Assembly (NCBI GenBank): GCA_947177925.1
Contig: CAMWWJ010000014.1
Span: 1-21,950 of the forward strand
Reading direction: 5' to 3'
DNA: 21,950 nucleotides
Source of the DNA: an uncultured Lachnospiraceae bacterium
GTDB lineage: Bacteria > Bacillota > Clostridia > Lachnospirales > Lachnospiraceae
Shown in pieces: positions 8,283 through 15,126 of this stretch. The stretch's first letter is position 1, and every line of letters begins with the position of its first letter. The notes under the pieces are model-generated. The model saw nothing but the letters and a program-made list of their open reading frames with translations, ran no database searches and had not been told where the DNA came from. A program made the position numbers and the translations under genes.

Positions 8283-8437
8283 CTATATTATATTCTGTAG
8301 AAACTATGGCGCACTTCTATACCTAACCATAGGCAGATATAGGGGAAAAATAAATCATCGGCTGAGCCAGTGGTCATGATTCTTTGATAAAATGTAAGAA
8401 TCTTTCTATCATTGAACATGACATGGAAATAGGTTTG

Positions 8438-8518
8438 GACAATGATGAGCATGTGGAGACGGTTGTACTTTTGTCCCGCAAATTACCAGATAGCAACGAA
8501 GATAATCTGGTTAAATAA
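8438..8518 (+). pseudogene. Possible third methyltransferase 3'-end fragment (tail copy C)
   Basis: One frame reads DNDEHVETVVLLSRKLPDS and stops at 8516-8518. HVETVVLLS is the hallmark end block of RlmD-type methyltransferases and matches HVECVVLLSKL in the intact gene and ETIVLLSKL in copy B. No catalytic domain precedes it. The rest of 8283-8535 shows no gene that I can recognise and no strong terminator after the RloC-like gene. Confidence 0.5.
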
Positions 8519-8535
8519 AAAAATATAAAATTTAT

Positions 8536-8745
8536 TTGTTATTGTTAGATGATGTGTGTAGCAGGGAAGTATCAGAAGATGAATTGTTGCAATTTCTTGA
8601 TTATTTGTTAGACTTTGCATGTGATGAAAAAATGTTAGGTTTGTATAAAAAGGTATGTAGAAGGTATTTATATACATATCCGAGTTGCATTAAGTTTTAT
8701 ATTGAAGCGTATCGGGAGATGCAGGAAGATAATAATGATGTTTAA
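8536..8745 (+). CDS. Small protein of unknown function (69 aa), possibly a fragment
   Basis: An all-helical-looking acidic protein, with DELLQFLDYLLDFACDE then YKKVCRRYLYTYPSC. It opens with TTG at 8536, only six codons after an in-frame stop, and no convincing ribosome site stands before it. The true start may therefore be lost. Similar short helical proteins occur in mobile elements of gut Firmicutes, but I cannot name a family. It lies between decayed fragments and may itself be a remnant. Confidence 0.45.
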   Translation: MLLLDDVCSREVSEDELLQFLDYLLDFACDEKMLGLYKKVCRRYLYTYPSCIKFYIEAYREMQEDNNDV

Positions 8746-8811
8746 CATTTTCTATAGGAAGTAGAGGCTTAGGCATATGAGAAAGTTTGTGATACGATTA
8801 CAGGAGGAACA

Positions 8812-9385
8812 ATGGGGAAAATAATTAAGGATACAATTCATGTAAATGAAATAGATATTGGTATTTATACATAGGATTTTGAAAATGAATTTAGTTCTTT
8901 GACTGACATAGCCAGATATAAAAGTGATGACCTAATAGCAGTTATACAGAATTGGATGAGAAATTGCGATGTGATAGAATTTCTTGGTTTGTGGGAAAAA
9001 CTTCATAATCCAGATTTTAAACCCCTCGAATTCGAGGGGTTCAGGAAACAAGCAGGAGCAATCGGTATTGTTTTAAAATCAGGGCGCTATGGAGGAACAT
9101 TTGCTCATAGCGATATTGCTATGTCTTTTGCAACTTGGATTTCTCCTGAATTTCAGCTATATATTATGAAGGATTACAGGAGATTAAAGACAGATGAAAA
9201 CAGCAGATTGTCCCTGAATTGAAATTATGCAAGATGTGGAAACGCTAAATCAATTATTAATCCTTGAGAATTTGGAAAGTTATAATGCTGCTCTGATTAA
9301 TTAGGGGAAAAATAAAAAAGATCGTATGGAATTGTTGCAACAGTTGGTAGTACAGCAGTTACAGGCAGTGGAAACGGTAAGTTAA
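8812..9385 (+). pseudogene. KilA-N domain gene, broken
   Basis: A good AGGAGG site (8802-8807) precedes the ATG. The product begins MGKIIKDTIHVNEIDIGIYT and hits TAG at 8872. The same frame continues as DFENEFSSLTDIARYKSDD, then VIEFLGLWEKLHNPDF, then SGRYGGTFAHSDIAMSFA and TWISPEFQLYI to a stop at 9220-9222. In a shifted frame it goes on as TLNQLLILENLESYNAALIN, a TAG at 9302, then RMELLQQLVVQQLQAVE to 9385. These are the N-terminal, central and C-terminal blocks of KilA-N antirepressor-type proteins from phages and islands. About 15 residues seem missing after FRKQAG, compared with relatives as I remember them. The gene carries at least two in-frame stops plus a frameshift and one or more deletions, so it is dead. 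Confidence 0.8.
9020..9041. repeat. Perfect 22-bp palindrome
   Basis: AACCCCTCGAA followed immediately by its exact reverse complement, centred on an EcoRI-like GAATTC. It lies inside the KilA-N relic, in the codons for KPLEFEGF. It could be a cruciform or dimer-binding site, or a by-product of the coding sequence. Confidence 0.8.
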
Positions 9386-9484
9386 AAAAATTTGTCAAAA
9401 CTGGGAATGAATTTGCAGAAAAATTAGATGATATATTTGATTATGCGAATATATATTAGTTTATTTATAGAAAGGTGGATAATC

Positions 9485-10324
9485 GTGAGAGGAAAAACGA
9501 TTCGGCAATTTCTAATTGATGGACAGGCGGATGGAAGGTGGATTAGTGAACTTTCTAATTGGACAGGCAAGGCATATAAAATTCCACGCACATATGTTAA
9601 TCAATGTACGGATAGAGATGATTTGAGTAATACGGGCGTGTATTTTCTGTTGGGGCGCAATGATGAAACAGATGAAGAGCAGGTTTATATAGGGGAAACT
9701 GAAAATATATTAAACAGGCTCAAGCAACATCTTTTTGAAAAAGATTTCTGGACAGAGTGCATAGTATTTATTAGTAAGGATAATAACTTAAATAAAGCGC
9801 ATATAAAATATTTGGAAAATCATCTTTATATCTTGGCGAAAGAATCTAAAAGATATGAGGTAATAAATAGTAATGTGCCAACAGAAGCATCAATATCTGA
9901 AATGGATCGTGCAGAAATGGATGAGTTCATTGATAATATGCGTTTGATTTTAGGGGTATTAGGACATAAAATTTTAGAACCTTCTGTGAATAGCAAAAAT
10001 GATAGAAATATCTCGCTTTTTACCTTGCAGGAGCGTTCTGGCATTAAGGCAAGTGGAAAACCTGTTTCAGAAGGTTTTGCAGTATTAAAAGGTTCAAAGA
10101 TTGCTGAAAATGTAGCATCATCTTTACCAAAGTCGGTCATAGATAAACGGCAATTATTGTTTGATAAAGGTATAGTTGATGAATATTTTATTTTTACGCA
10201 AGATTGGACATTCACAAGCCCAACGCTTGCAGCAGAAATAGTTGTAGGGTACAGTATTAATGGCAGAAGTGCTTGGAAGAATAAAAATGGTGTGTCTCTT
10301 AAAGAGATAGAAACAGAAAGTTAA
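9485..10324 (+). CDS. GIY-YIG nuclease-fold protein with C-terminal DUF4357
   Basis: The start is GTG at 9485, behind AAAGGTGG (9471-9478), giving 279 aa. The frame is open upstream to 9428, but those codons have no ribosome site. The GIY-YIG core lies at about 50-115: GVYFLLG (51-57), YIGETENILNRLKQH with Tyr68 and Arg78, and the conserved Glu111 (YLENHLY). A DUF4357 domain occupies about 190-279 (GFAVLKGSKIAE, then SINGRSAWKN). This pairing is common in island-borne proteins sometimes annotated as endonuclease-like or methionine sulfoxide reductase-associated; substrates are not known. The catalytic Tyr, Arg and Glu are visible, so nuclease activity is possible. It is the last gene of the AT-rich island before the IS element and ends in a clear terminator. 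Confidence 0.8.
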   Translation: MRGKTIRQFLIDGQADGRWISELSNWTGKAYKIPRTYVNQCTDRDDLSNTGVYFLLGRNDETDEEQVYIGETENILNRLKQHLFEKDFWTECIVFISKDNNLNKAHIKYLENHLYILAKESKRYEVINSNVPTEASISEMDRAEMDEFIDNMRLILGVLGHKILEPSVNSKNDRNISLFTLQERSGIKASGKPVSEGFAVLKGSKIAENVASSLPKSVIDKRQLLFDKGIVDEYFIFTQDWTFTSPTLAAEIVVGYSINGRSAWKNKNGVSLKEIETES

Positions 10325-10359
10325 ATACGGAGAAAAATATAATATACTGAATTTATAAG

Positions 10360-10398
10360 AAGAGCTGTTAATGCGTAAAGCATTATCAGTTCTTTTTT
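10360..10398 (+). terminator. Rho-independent terminator after the GIY-YIG gene
   Basis: AAGAGCTGTTAATGC (10360-10374) pairs with GCATTATCAGTTCTT (10380-10394) around loop GTAAA, with one T-T mismatch and one G-U pair. A run of six T follows (10393-10398). Confidence 0.85.
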
Positions 10399-10430
10399 GC
10401 GCAAGCAAAAGCATTAGGGAGACTTGCTAA

Positions 10431-10493
10431 CCTTTGTCAATAACTAAATTGATATTTCTGTCATACTCCAAATATGGCATCACAATTAGAACG
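10431..10493 (+). pseudogene. Left part of a gene relic split by the IS element
   Basis: Joining 10431-10493 to 13087 (removing the IS and one copy of the target repeat) keeps one frame open through LAVELSYLSEEEQ to a stop at 13176. This left part reads SYSKYGITIRT. Only about 20 codons remain here and no start is visible. Confidence 0.3.
10487..10493. repeat. IS21 target-site duplication, left copy
   Basis: TAGAACG abuts the left end TG. The identical heptamer abuts the right end CA at 13080-13086. Confidence 0.9.
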
Positions 10494-10513
10494 TGATTAC
10501 ACCGGCACTCTTT

Positions 10514-10595
10514 GAGCCACCAGTCCGGAGATTGAGCGCCACCGTACCGGCTCACCAGAGCCAGACATTCCGGTAATTCAGAGCCACTTTTCAGG
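10514..10595 (+). repeat. IS21 left-end array of transposase-binding repeats
   Basis: Four related units are visible: GAGCCACCAGTCCGG (10514-10528), GAGCGCCACCGTACCGG (10534-10550), GAGCCAGACATTCCGG (10558-10573) and GAGCCACTTTTCAGG (10581-10595). They are about one to two helical turns apart. IS21-type elements carry such multiple sites for IstA binding, so this is the probable role. Confidence 0.8.
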
Positions 10596-10669
10596 CTCTA
10601 TTATATAAATTCCTTTATACTGTAGATACGCACCGTTCGGTGTGAATACAGATAAAGGAGGTCACACTT

Positions 10670-12223
10670 ATGACCAAATACCGTGAAATCCTTCGACTCA
10701 AAAGTCTGGGATTCAGCGAACGAAACATCGCAACAAGCTGCGGCGTTTCAAGAAATACGGTTGCCAAAGTTACAAAACGTGCAGATGAGTTACAACTCAA
10801 ATGGCCTTTGGGCTTTGATATGACCGATAGTGTCCTTGACAACATTATGTTTCCAAAGGACAAGCCAGCTACAAATAAACGTATGCCTGACTTTGGCTAC
10901 ATCCGGAAAGAACTTCTCCGGAATGGAGTCAACAAAAAACTGTTATGGGTGGAATACTGTGAGGAATGCCGCATAAGCGGCGATGAGCCTCTGATGTATT
11001 CACAGTTTTGCTACTACATCCAAAAGGATGAAGAAAAACGCAGGGCTACCATGCATATCCCAAGAAATCCCGGTGAACAGATTGAAGTTGACTGGGCAGG
11101 TGATCCGGCACACATCATTGATCCGGATACCGGTGAAATCACCGACGCATGGATTTTTGTAGGTGTCCTGACCTACAGCCAGTATGCATTTGTGGAAGCT
11201 TTTATGAATGAGCGCACCAGTAACTGGATTAAAGCCCATAACCACATGTATCAATTTTTTGGCGGTGTCACACCCATGCTCGTATCTGATAACTGCACTA
11301 CTGCAATCAATCATCAGAAGAGCGACTGGTATACGCCGACATTGAATACAACGTACCACGAGATGGCAGAACACTATAATGTCGCCATTCTTCCGGCAAG
11401 AGTCCGCAAACCCAAGGATAAACCGAATGTAGAAGGATCTGTTGGTAAAATATCCACATGGATTACAGCAGCCCTTCGGAATGAACAGTTTTTCTCACTT
11501 GCTGAACTAAATGCGGCCATCAGGGAAAAACTGGATGCCTACAATGCTAAGAAGTTCCAGAAAAAGGAATGCAGCAGGCTCAGTTTATTTCTTGGGGAAG
11601 AAATGCCATTACTGGCTCCGCTGCCTGCTACACCCTTTGAACTGTGTGAGTGGAAACAAGCCACAGTCCAGTTCAACTATCACATCGCAGTAGACAAGAT
11701 GTACTACTCCGTGCCTTTTCAGTATATCAAAGAAAAGGTCGATGTGCGTATAACAGAAACAACAATAGAAATATTTTTTAATCACAATCGAATTGCGTCC
11801 CACCGTCATCTCTATGGACGACCGGGACAATACTCCACGGTAATGGAGCATATGCCTGCAGACCATCAGAGATATCTGGAATGGAACGGAGACCGTTTCC
11901 GCAAATGGGCAGATTCAATTGGAATCAGCACAGGTAAAGTGGTTGATGCAATACTTACCTCCGGCAGAGTGGAACAACAAGCCTATCGCAGCTGCATGGG
12001 GCTGCTGAAACTTGCAGAGAAGTATTCTCCTGCAAAACTGGAAGCTGTATGTGCAAAAGCACTGACATTCAGTTCACGCCCCAGCTATAAGAGCATCAAG
12101 AATCTTCTGGTATCCCTGAAAGATAATCCGGAAGAAATGATGTCAGACAGAAATTCCACAGAAAACACAAGACCACGCGGCATTACCAGAGGTGCCCGCT
12201 ATTACGGAGGTAAAAAATCATGA
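10670..12223 (+). CDS. istA: IS21-family transposase IstA
   Basis: 517 aa, the usual size. A helix-turn-helix lies at the N-terminus (LGFSERNIATSCGVSRNTV), followed by an rve-type DDE core: Asp141 (EVDWAGD), Asp207 (LVSDNCTTA) and Glu255 (KPNVEGSVG). A C-terminal Mu-transposase-like beta barrel carries YYSVPFQYI. It catalyses strand transfer of the IS ends, with IstB as its ATPase helper. The AAAGGAGG site at 10655-10662 supports this start. Its stop overlaps the istB start as ATGA. The frame is intact with all acidic residues present. Confidence 0.96.
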   Translation: MTKYREILRLKSLGFSERNIATSCGVSRNTVAKVTKRADELQLKWPLGFDMTDSVLDNIMFPKDKPATNKRMPDFGYIRKELLRNGVNKKLLWVEYCEECRISGDEPLMYSQFCYYIQKDEEKRRATMHIPRNPGEQIEVDWAGDPAHIIDPDTGEITDAWIFVGVLTYSQYAFVEAFMNERTSNWIKAHNHMYQFFGGVTPMLVSDNCTTAINHQKSDWYTPTLNTTYHEMAEHYNVAILPARVRKPKDKPNVEGSVGKISTWITAALRNEQFFSLAELNAAIREKLDAYNAKKFQKKECSRLSLFLGEEMPLLAPLPATPFELCEWKQATVQFNYHIAVDKMYYSVPFQYIKEKVDVRITETTIEIFFNHNRIASHRHLYGRPGQYSTVMEHMPADHQRYLEWNGDRFRKWADSIGISTGKVVDAILTSGRVEQQAYRSCMGLLKLAEKYSPAKLEAVCAKALTFSSRPSYKSIKNLLVSLKDNPEEMMSDRNSTENTRPRGITRGARYYGGKKS

Positions 12224-12996
12224 TAAATCAAAGCACAACTGACAAACTGATTGAAATGCGTCTGACTTCAATGGCAGATGCTTTCCGCATCCAGTTGGAT
12301 GATCCTGCAATGAAAGAAGTACCATTTGAGGACCGGTTCGGTATGCTGGTGGATGTTGAATACACCAACCGAAAAAACAACCGCTTAAAACGTTTAATAC
12401 GGAATGCTGAGTTAGAACAGCCGGATGCCAGTATAGCTGCAATTGATTATGCTTCCGGACGAAAACTCAACAAAGCTCTTATTGCCAGACTTGCCACATG
12501 TGAATACATTGCGGAGTACCGCAACATTTTTATTACCGGTGCAACCGGAAGTGGTAAAACATACATGGCATGTGCCTTTGGTATGGAGGCATGCAAGCAG
12601 TATTACACAGTAAAATATGTCCGTCTTCCTGATCTGCTTTTGGATCTGCAGGCTGCCCGCTCAGATGGAAACTGCACAAACGTGCTTAAGAAATATACAA
12701 ATCCGGTTTTGTTAATCATTGATGAATGGTTATTACTAAAGCTAACAGAAGCAGAAGCACGGAATCTCTTTGAACTGATTCACAAGAGACGTAAAAGGAG
12801 TTCCACCATCTTTTGTTCCCAGTACCGTGAATTGGAATGGTACCAACAAATCTGCGGAGGCGAAAACACCCTTGCAGATGCAATCATGGATCGTATATCC
12901 TACGATTCATATAAAATCGATATCGAAAGTGCGGATCCATCCAAGGATATTTCCATGAGGGAAATCTATGGACTTGACCCTGCGCAGGTGAAATAA
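12220..12996 (+). CDS. istB: IS21-family helper ATPase IstB
   Basis: 258 aa AAA+ ATPase related to DnaC. An N-terminal helical domain is followed by Walker A GATGSGKT (107-114), Walker B LLIIDEW (Asp168-Glu169) and a sensor block IFCSQYRELEW, with MDRISYDSYKI near the end. It assembles on target DNA and directs IstA to the insertion site. The ATG lies in an ATGA overlap with istA, with GGAGG at 12206-12210 inside the istA 3' end. The length is standard and nothing is missing. Confidence 0.96.
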   Translation: MINQSTTDKLIEMRLTSMADAFRIQLDDPAMKEVPFEDRFGMLVDVEYTNRKNNRLKRLIRNAELEQPDASIAAIDYASGRKLNKALIARLATCEYIAEYRNIFITGATGSGKTYMACAFGMEACKQYYTVKYVRLPDLLLDLQAARSDGNCTNVLKKYTNPVLLIIDEWLLLKLTEAEARNLFELIHKRRKRSSTIFCSQYRELEWYQQICGGENTLADAIMDRISYDSYKIDIESADPSKDISMREIYGLDPAQVK

Positions 12997-13005
12997 CAAA
13001 TCAAT

Positions 13006-13060
13006 GGAGTGGCTCCGTTAGTCCGGACAGGTGGCTCACGCCACACCGGACTGGCGGCTC
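13006..13060 (-). repeat. IS21 right-end array of transposase-binding repeats
   Basis: On the minus strand: GAGCCGCCAGTCCGG (13046-13060), GAGCCACCTGTCCGG (13023-13037) and a short GGAGCCACTCC (13006-13016). The outermost unit differs from the outermost left unit by one base in 15. A short GC hairpin (GGCGGCTCCGCC) lies at 13054-13065. Confidence 0.8.
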
Positions 13061-13079
13061 CGCCGCACCGTAATAATCA

Positions 13080-13086
13080 TAGAACG
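13080..13086. repeat. IS21 target-site duplication, right copy
   Basis: TAGAACG, identical to 10487-10493. Extending by one base on either side breaks the match, so the duplication is seven bases. Confidence 0.9.
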
Positions 13087-13176
13087 CTTGCAGTGGAATT
13101 GTCGTATCTGTCAGAAGAAGAACAGAAGATGGTATGTGCAGTGGCAGCAGAACATGAAATGCTGAAAAGCAGATGA
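13087..13176 (+). pseudogene. Relic downstream of the IS, possibly the end of a ParB-like gene
   Basis: One frame reads LAVELSYLSEEEQKMVCAVA and ends EHEMLKSR at TGA 13174-13176. VELSYLSEEEQ resembles a block found in ParB/RepB-type partition proteins of clostridial plasmids and integrative elements. This is a memory-based match on a short stretch. The IS element cut the frame just upstream. Confidence 0.35.
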
Positions 13177-13593
13177 TATCCTGTCTCTTGTAGAGCAGGA
13201 GGTGTGATATGTCAGTCAGCAGATTTAACAGCAAGGGTTACCATCACTGGAGAATATCCAATTGGTGAGGAGTCTTTGGTGTATGTGATTATTTTTTAAT
13301 GTCAATGCTCAGTCTGGATTTTAGCTCGACCGTAAAGCGGTATTCCTAAACGGCTATCTGTTTGAGCTAGCATTTGACTATTCCAATGTGAGAAATGCAG
13401 TATGACTGTCGTATCGTATCAATTAGGAGGCACATTAGAATTTGTTGCATCAGAAAATAAGGCAAATGATAATTGAATGAAATAGAACAAAGGAAGATTA
13501 AGCAAAATTTAATAGAATTATAAGTATGCCCGTGGTAGAATAAAGTCGTTGTGCGAGCAATTTAACAAATCAAAATTTTCATAGGAGGAACTA
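13177..13593. other. Gene-free stretch with short relic fragments
   Basis: No ORF of useful length is supported. A ribosome-site-like GGAGG precedes ATG at 13209, which codes only MSVSRFNSKGYHHW and stops. TAGCTC and GAGCTA about 40 bases apart (13322-13372) could form a loose hairpin. I see no clear promoter for the membrane-protein gene at 13594. The stretch looks like deletion-scarred DNA of a former mobile element. Confidence 0.5.
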
Positions 13594-14205
13594 ATGTCAA
13601 AAGCTCCAAATAAACGCTCACTTATTTTACCATTTATCATTGGTATTATTTTAGGAATAACTGCAAAACTTGTAGATGTGCCGGCTATCCTATTCTACTT
13701 TTCTATATTTGATGATATAATGGGACGATTTGGAATATGGGTTTGGACGGCTGCGCTAATAGCCATTCTTTCTAAAACACCTTTACTTGCAGCAGGGCGT
13801 TCCTTTGTTTTTTTTATCGGAATGTTATTTGCTTATTATGGATATACTGTTCAATTTTTGAAATTTTTTCCAAAATCACAAATGATTTTGTGGGGTGGTA
13901 TCGCTATGGTTACTCCGTTTTGTGGTTTTCTAATATGGCATATACATAAAAACAAAGGTTACGCAAATTTGATTGGTTCATTACCTTTCATTTTCTTCTT
14001 TACTGAATGGTATTTAACTGCTAAAGATGAGCTATTGTTATTTATTGCCTATTTATGTATGGCACTTTCATTGTTAGTAGTTATTCCAACAAATAAAAAA
14101 CGCATATTTAGTCTGCTTTATGGATTATTGATATCAGTTATATTGATAGGACTGGTACAGGCAGGAATAATAGTTAACTTATACGATCAACTGCTAAATA
14201 TATAA
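13594..14205 (+). CDS. Polytopic membrane protein, DUF6518-like
   Basis: 203 aa, very hydrophobic, with about seven membrane segments: roughly 11-30, 44-62, 68-86, 96-114, 124-140, 145-163 and 172-195. Short basic loops separate them (HIHKNKG, PTNKKR), and there is no signal peptide cleavage site. A strong AGGAGG (13583-13588) lies before the ATG. The first segments (LPFIIGIILGITAKLVD, then FGIWVWTAALIAILS) recall a small Firmicutes membrane family annotated DUF6518, but I am not certain. No catalytic motif is seen. It lies 46 bases ahead of the macrodomain gene in the same direction, without an obvious terminator between, so the two may be cotranscribed. Confidence 0.7.
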   Translation: MSKAPNKRSLILPFIIGIILGITAKLVDVPAILFYFSIFDDIMGRFGIWVWTAALIAILSKTPLLAAGRSFVFFIGMLFAYYGYTVQFLKFFPKSQMILWGGIAMVTPFCGFLIWHIHKNKGYANLIGSLPFIFFFTEWYLTAKDELLLFIAYLCMALSLLVVIPTNKKRIFSLLYGLLISVILIGLVQAGIIVNLYDQLLNI

Positions 14206-14251
14206 TTTTTTTATATGGATAAATGAATGCTGTCAATAAACAAGGAGAGAT

Positions 14252-15088
14252 ATGATGAAAAATTTTGTAACACAAGAAGACAGGCTGGATTATCTGCTTC
14301 AGAATTTTAAAGAAGATTCTAGGCAATATAAAGATCTGGAAGTGGAAGATGACTATGAAAGCAAGCGAATGGCATTGCGTTCTTTGATGAATATCCGTAT
14401 GCCCGGAAAGATGGCAGAGAATATTATAAAAGTGCAGGATGAATTTCTGCGGTTGGAAGCAGAAGAAAAAGGAATTGTGGCAATGTCCGATATTATGACG
14501 ATCAAAGAGCAGTATGGCAGCAATCATCCTTATGGAGATAAGCTTTCAGTCTGGCAGGGAGATATAACAAGGCTTGCTGTTGGAGCTGTTGTAAATGCAG
14601 CGAACTCACAGATGCTTGGCTGTTTTGTACCATGCCACAGGTGCATTGACAATGCGATCCACAGTGCGGCGGGTATCGAGCTTCGGGAAGAATGCAGTCA
14701 CAGAATGAATCAGAAACGAATGGAATACGGCCACCGATATGAGGAACCGACCGGTCAGGCGATGCTGACAAAAGCTTATAATCTTCCGGCAGGGTATGTG
14801 ATTCACACGGTAGGGCCGATTGTAGGATATGGCCTGACAGAAAAGCTCAGGCAGGATTTGAGGAATTGTTATGAGAATGTATTGAAATGCTGTATAGATA
14901 ACAAGATTCGTTCTGTAGCATTCTGCTGCATTTCCACGGGGGAATTTCATTTCCCCAATGATGAGGCTGCAAAGATTGCTGTAGAAACGGTCACATCGGT
15001 ATTGAAGGACCATGAAAGTGAATTCGACAGGATTATTTTTAATGTGTTTAAAGATTTAGATAAGGAATATTATGAAACATTACTGTAA
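14252..15088 (+). CDS. Zinc-containing macrodomain protein, ADP-ribosyl hydrolase
   Basis: 278 aa, matching the zinc-dependent macrodomain class known from Staphylococcus and Streptococcus. An N-terminal helical extension (about 1-90) precedes the macrodomain. The ADP-ribose loop is VVNAANSQMLG (113-123). The Zn signature GCFVPCHRCIDNAIH gives ligands Cys124, His129 and Cys131. The diphosphate loop is CCISTGEFHFPN. These enzymes remove ADP-ribose from proteins in the cytoplasm. In some pathogens they are paired with a SirTM sirtuin and a lipoylated GcvH-like protein; no such partners lie here, so its target is open. Start: tandem ATGATG behind AAGGAGA (14241-14247); either codon is possible. 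The MATE gene follows after 38 bases. Confidence 0.9.
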   Translation: MMKNFVTQEDRLDYLLQNFKEDSRQYKDLEVEDDYESKRMALRSLMNIRMPGKMAENIIKVQDEFLRLEAEEKGIVAMSDIMTIKEQYGSNHPYGDKLSVWQGDITRLAVGAVVNAANSQMLGCFVPCHRCIDNAIHSAAGIELREECSHRMNQKRMEYGHRYEEPTGQAMLTKAYNLPAGYVIHTVGPIVGYGLTEKLRQDLRNCYENVLKCCIDNKIRSVAFCCISTGEFHFPNDEAAKIAVETVTSVLKDHESEFDRIIFNVFKDLDKEYYETLL

Positions 15089-15126
15089 GGAAACGGAGAA
15101 ATTACAGTTAAGAGAGGAAAGCGGAA

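Larger units (their letters stand above)
10494..13079 (+). mobile_element. Complete IS21-family insertion sequence (2586 bp)
   Basis: The element carries istA and istB with overlapping starts and stops. It begins TGATTA (10494) and ends TAATCA (13074-13079), the TG...CA ends of the family. It is flanked by a perfect 7-bp direct repeat TAGAACG (10487-10493 and 13080-13086), the expected target duplication. Both ends carry several copies of a GAGCCACC-GTCCGG motif in inverted orientation. Both genes are full length, so it may be active. Its codon use is less AT-rich than the island on its left. Confidence 0.92.

Noticed and set aside
10670..12996. IS21 genes as a defence-associated integrase pair
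   Set aside because: The IS21 end arrays and exact target duplication show an ordinary insertion sequence.
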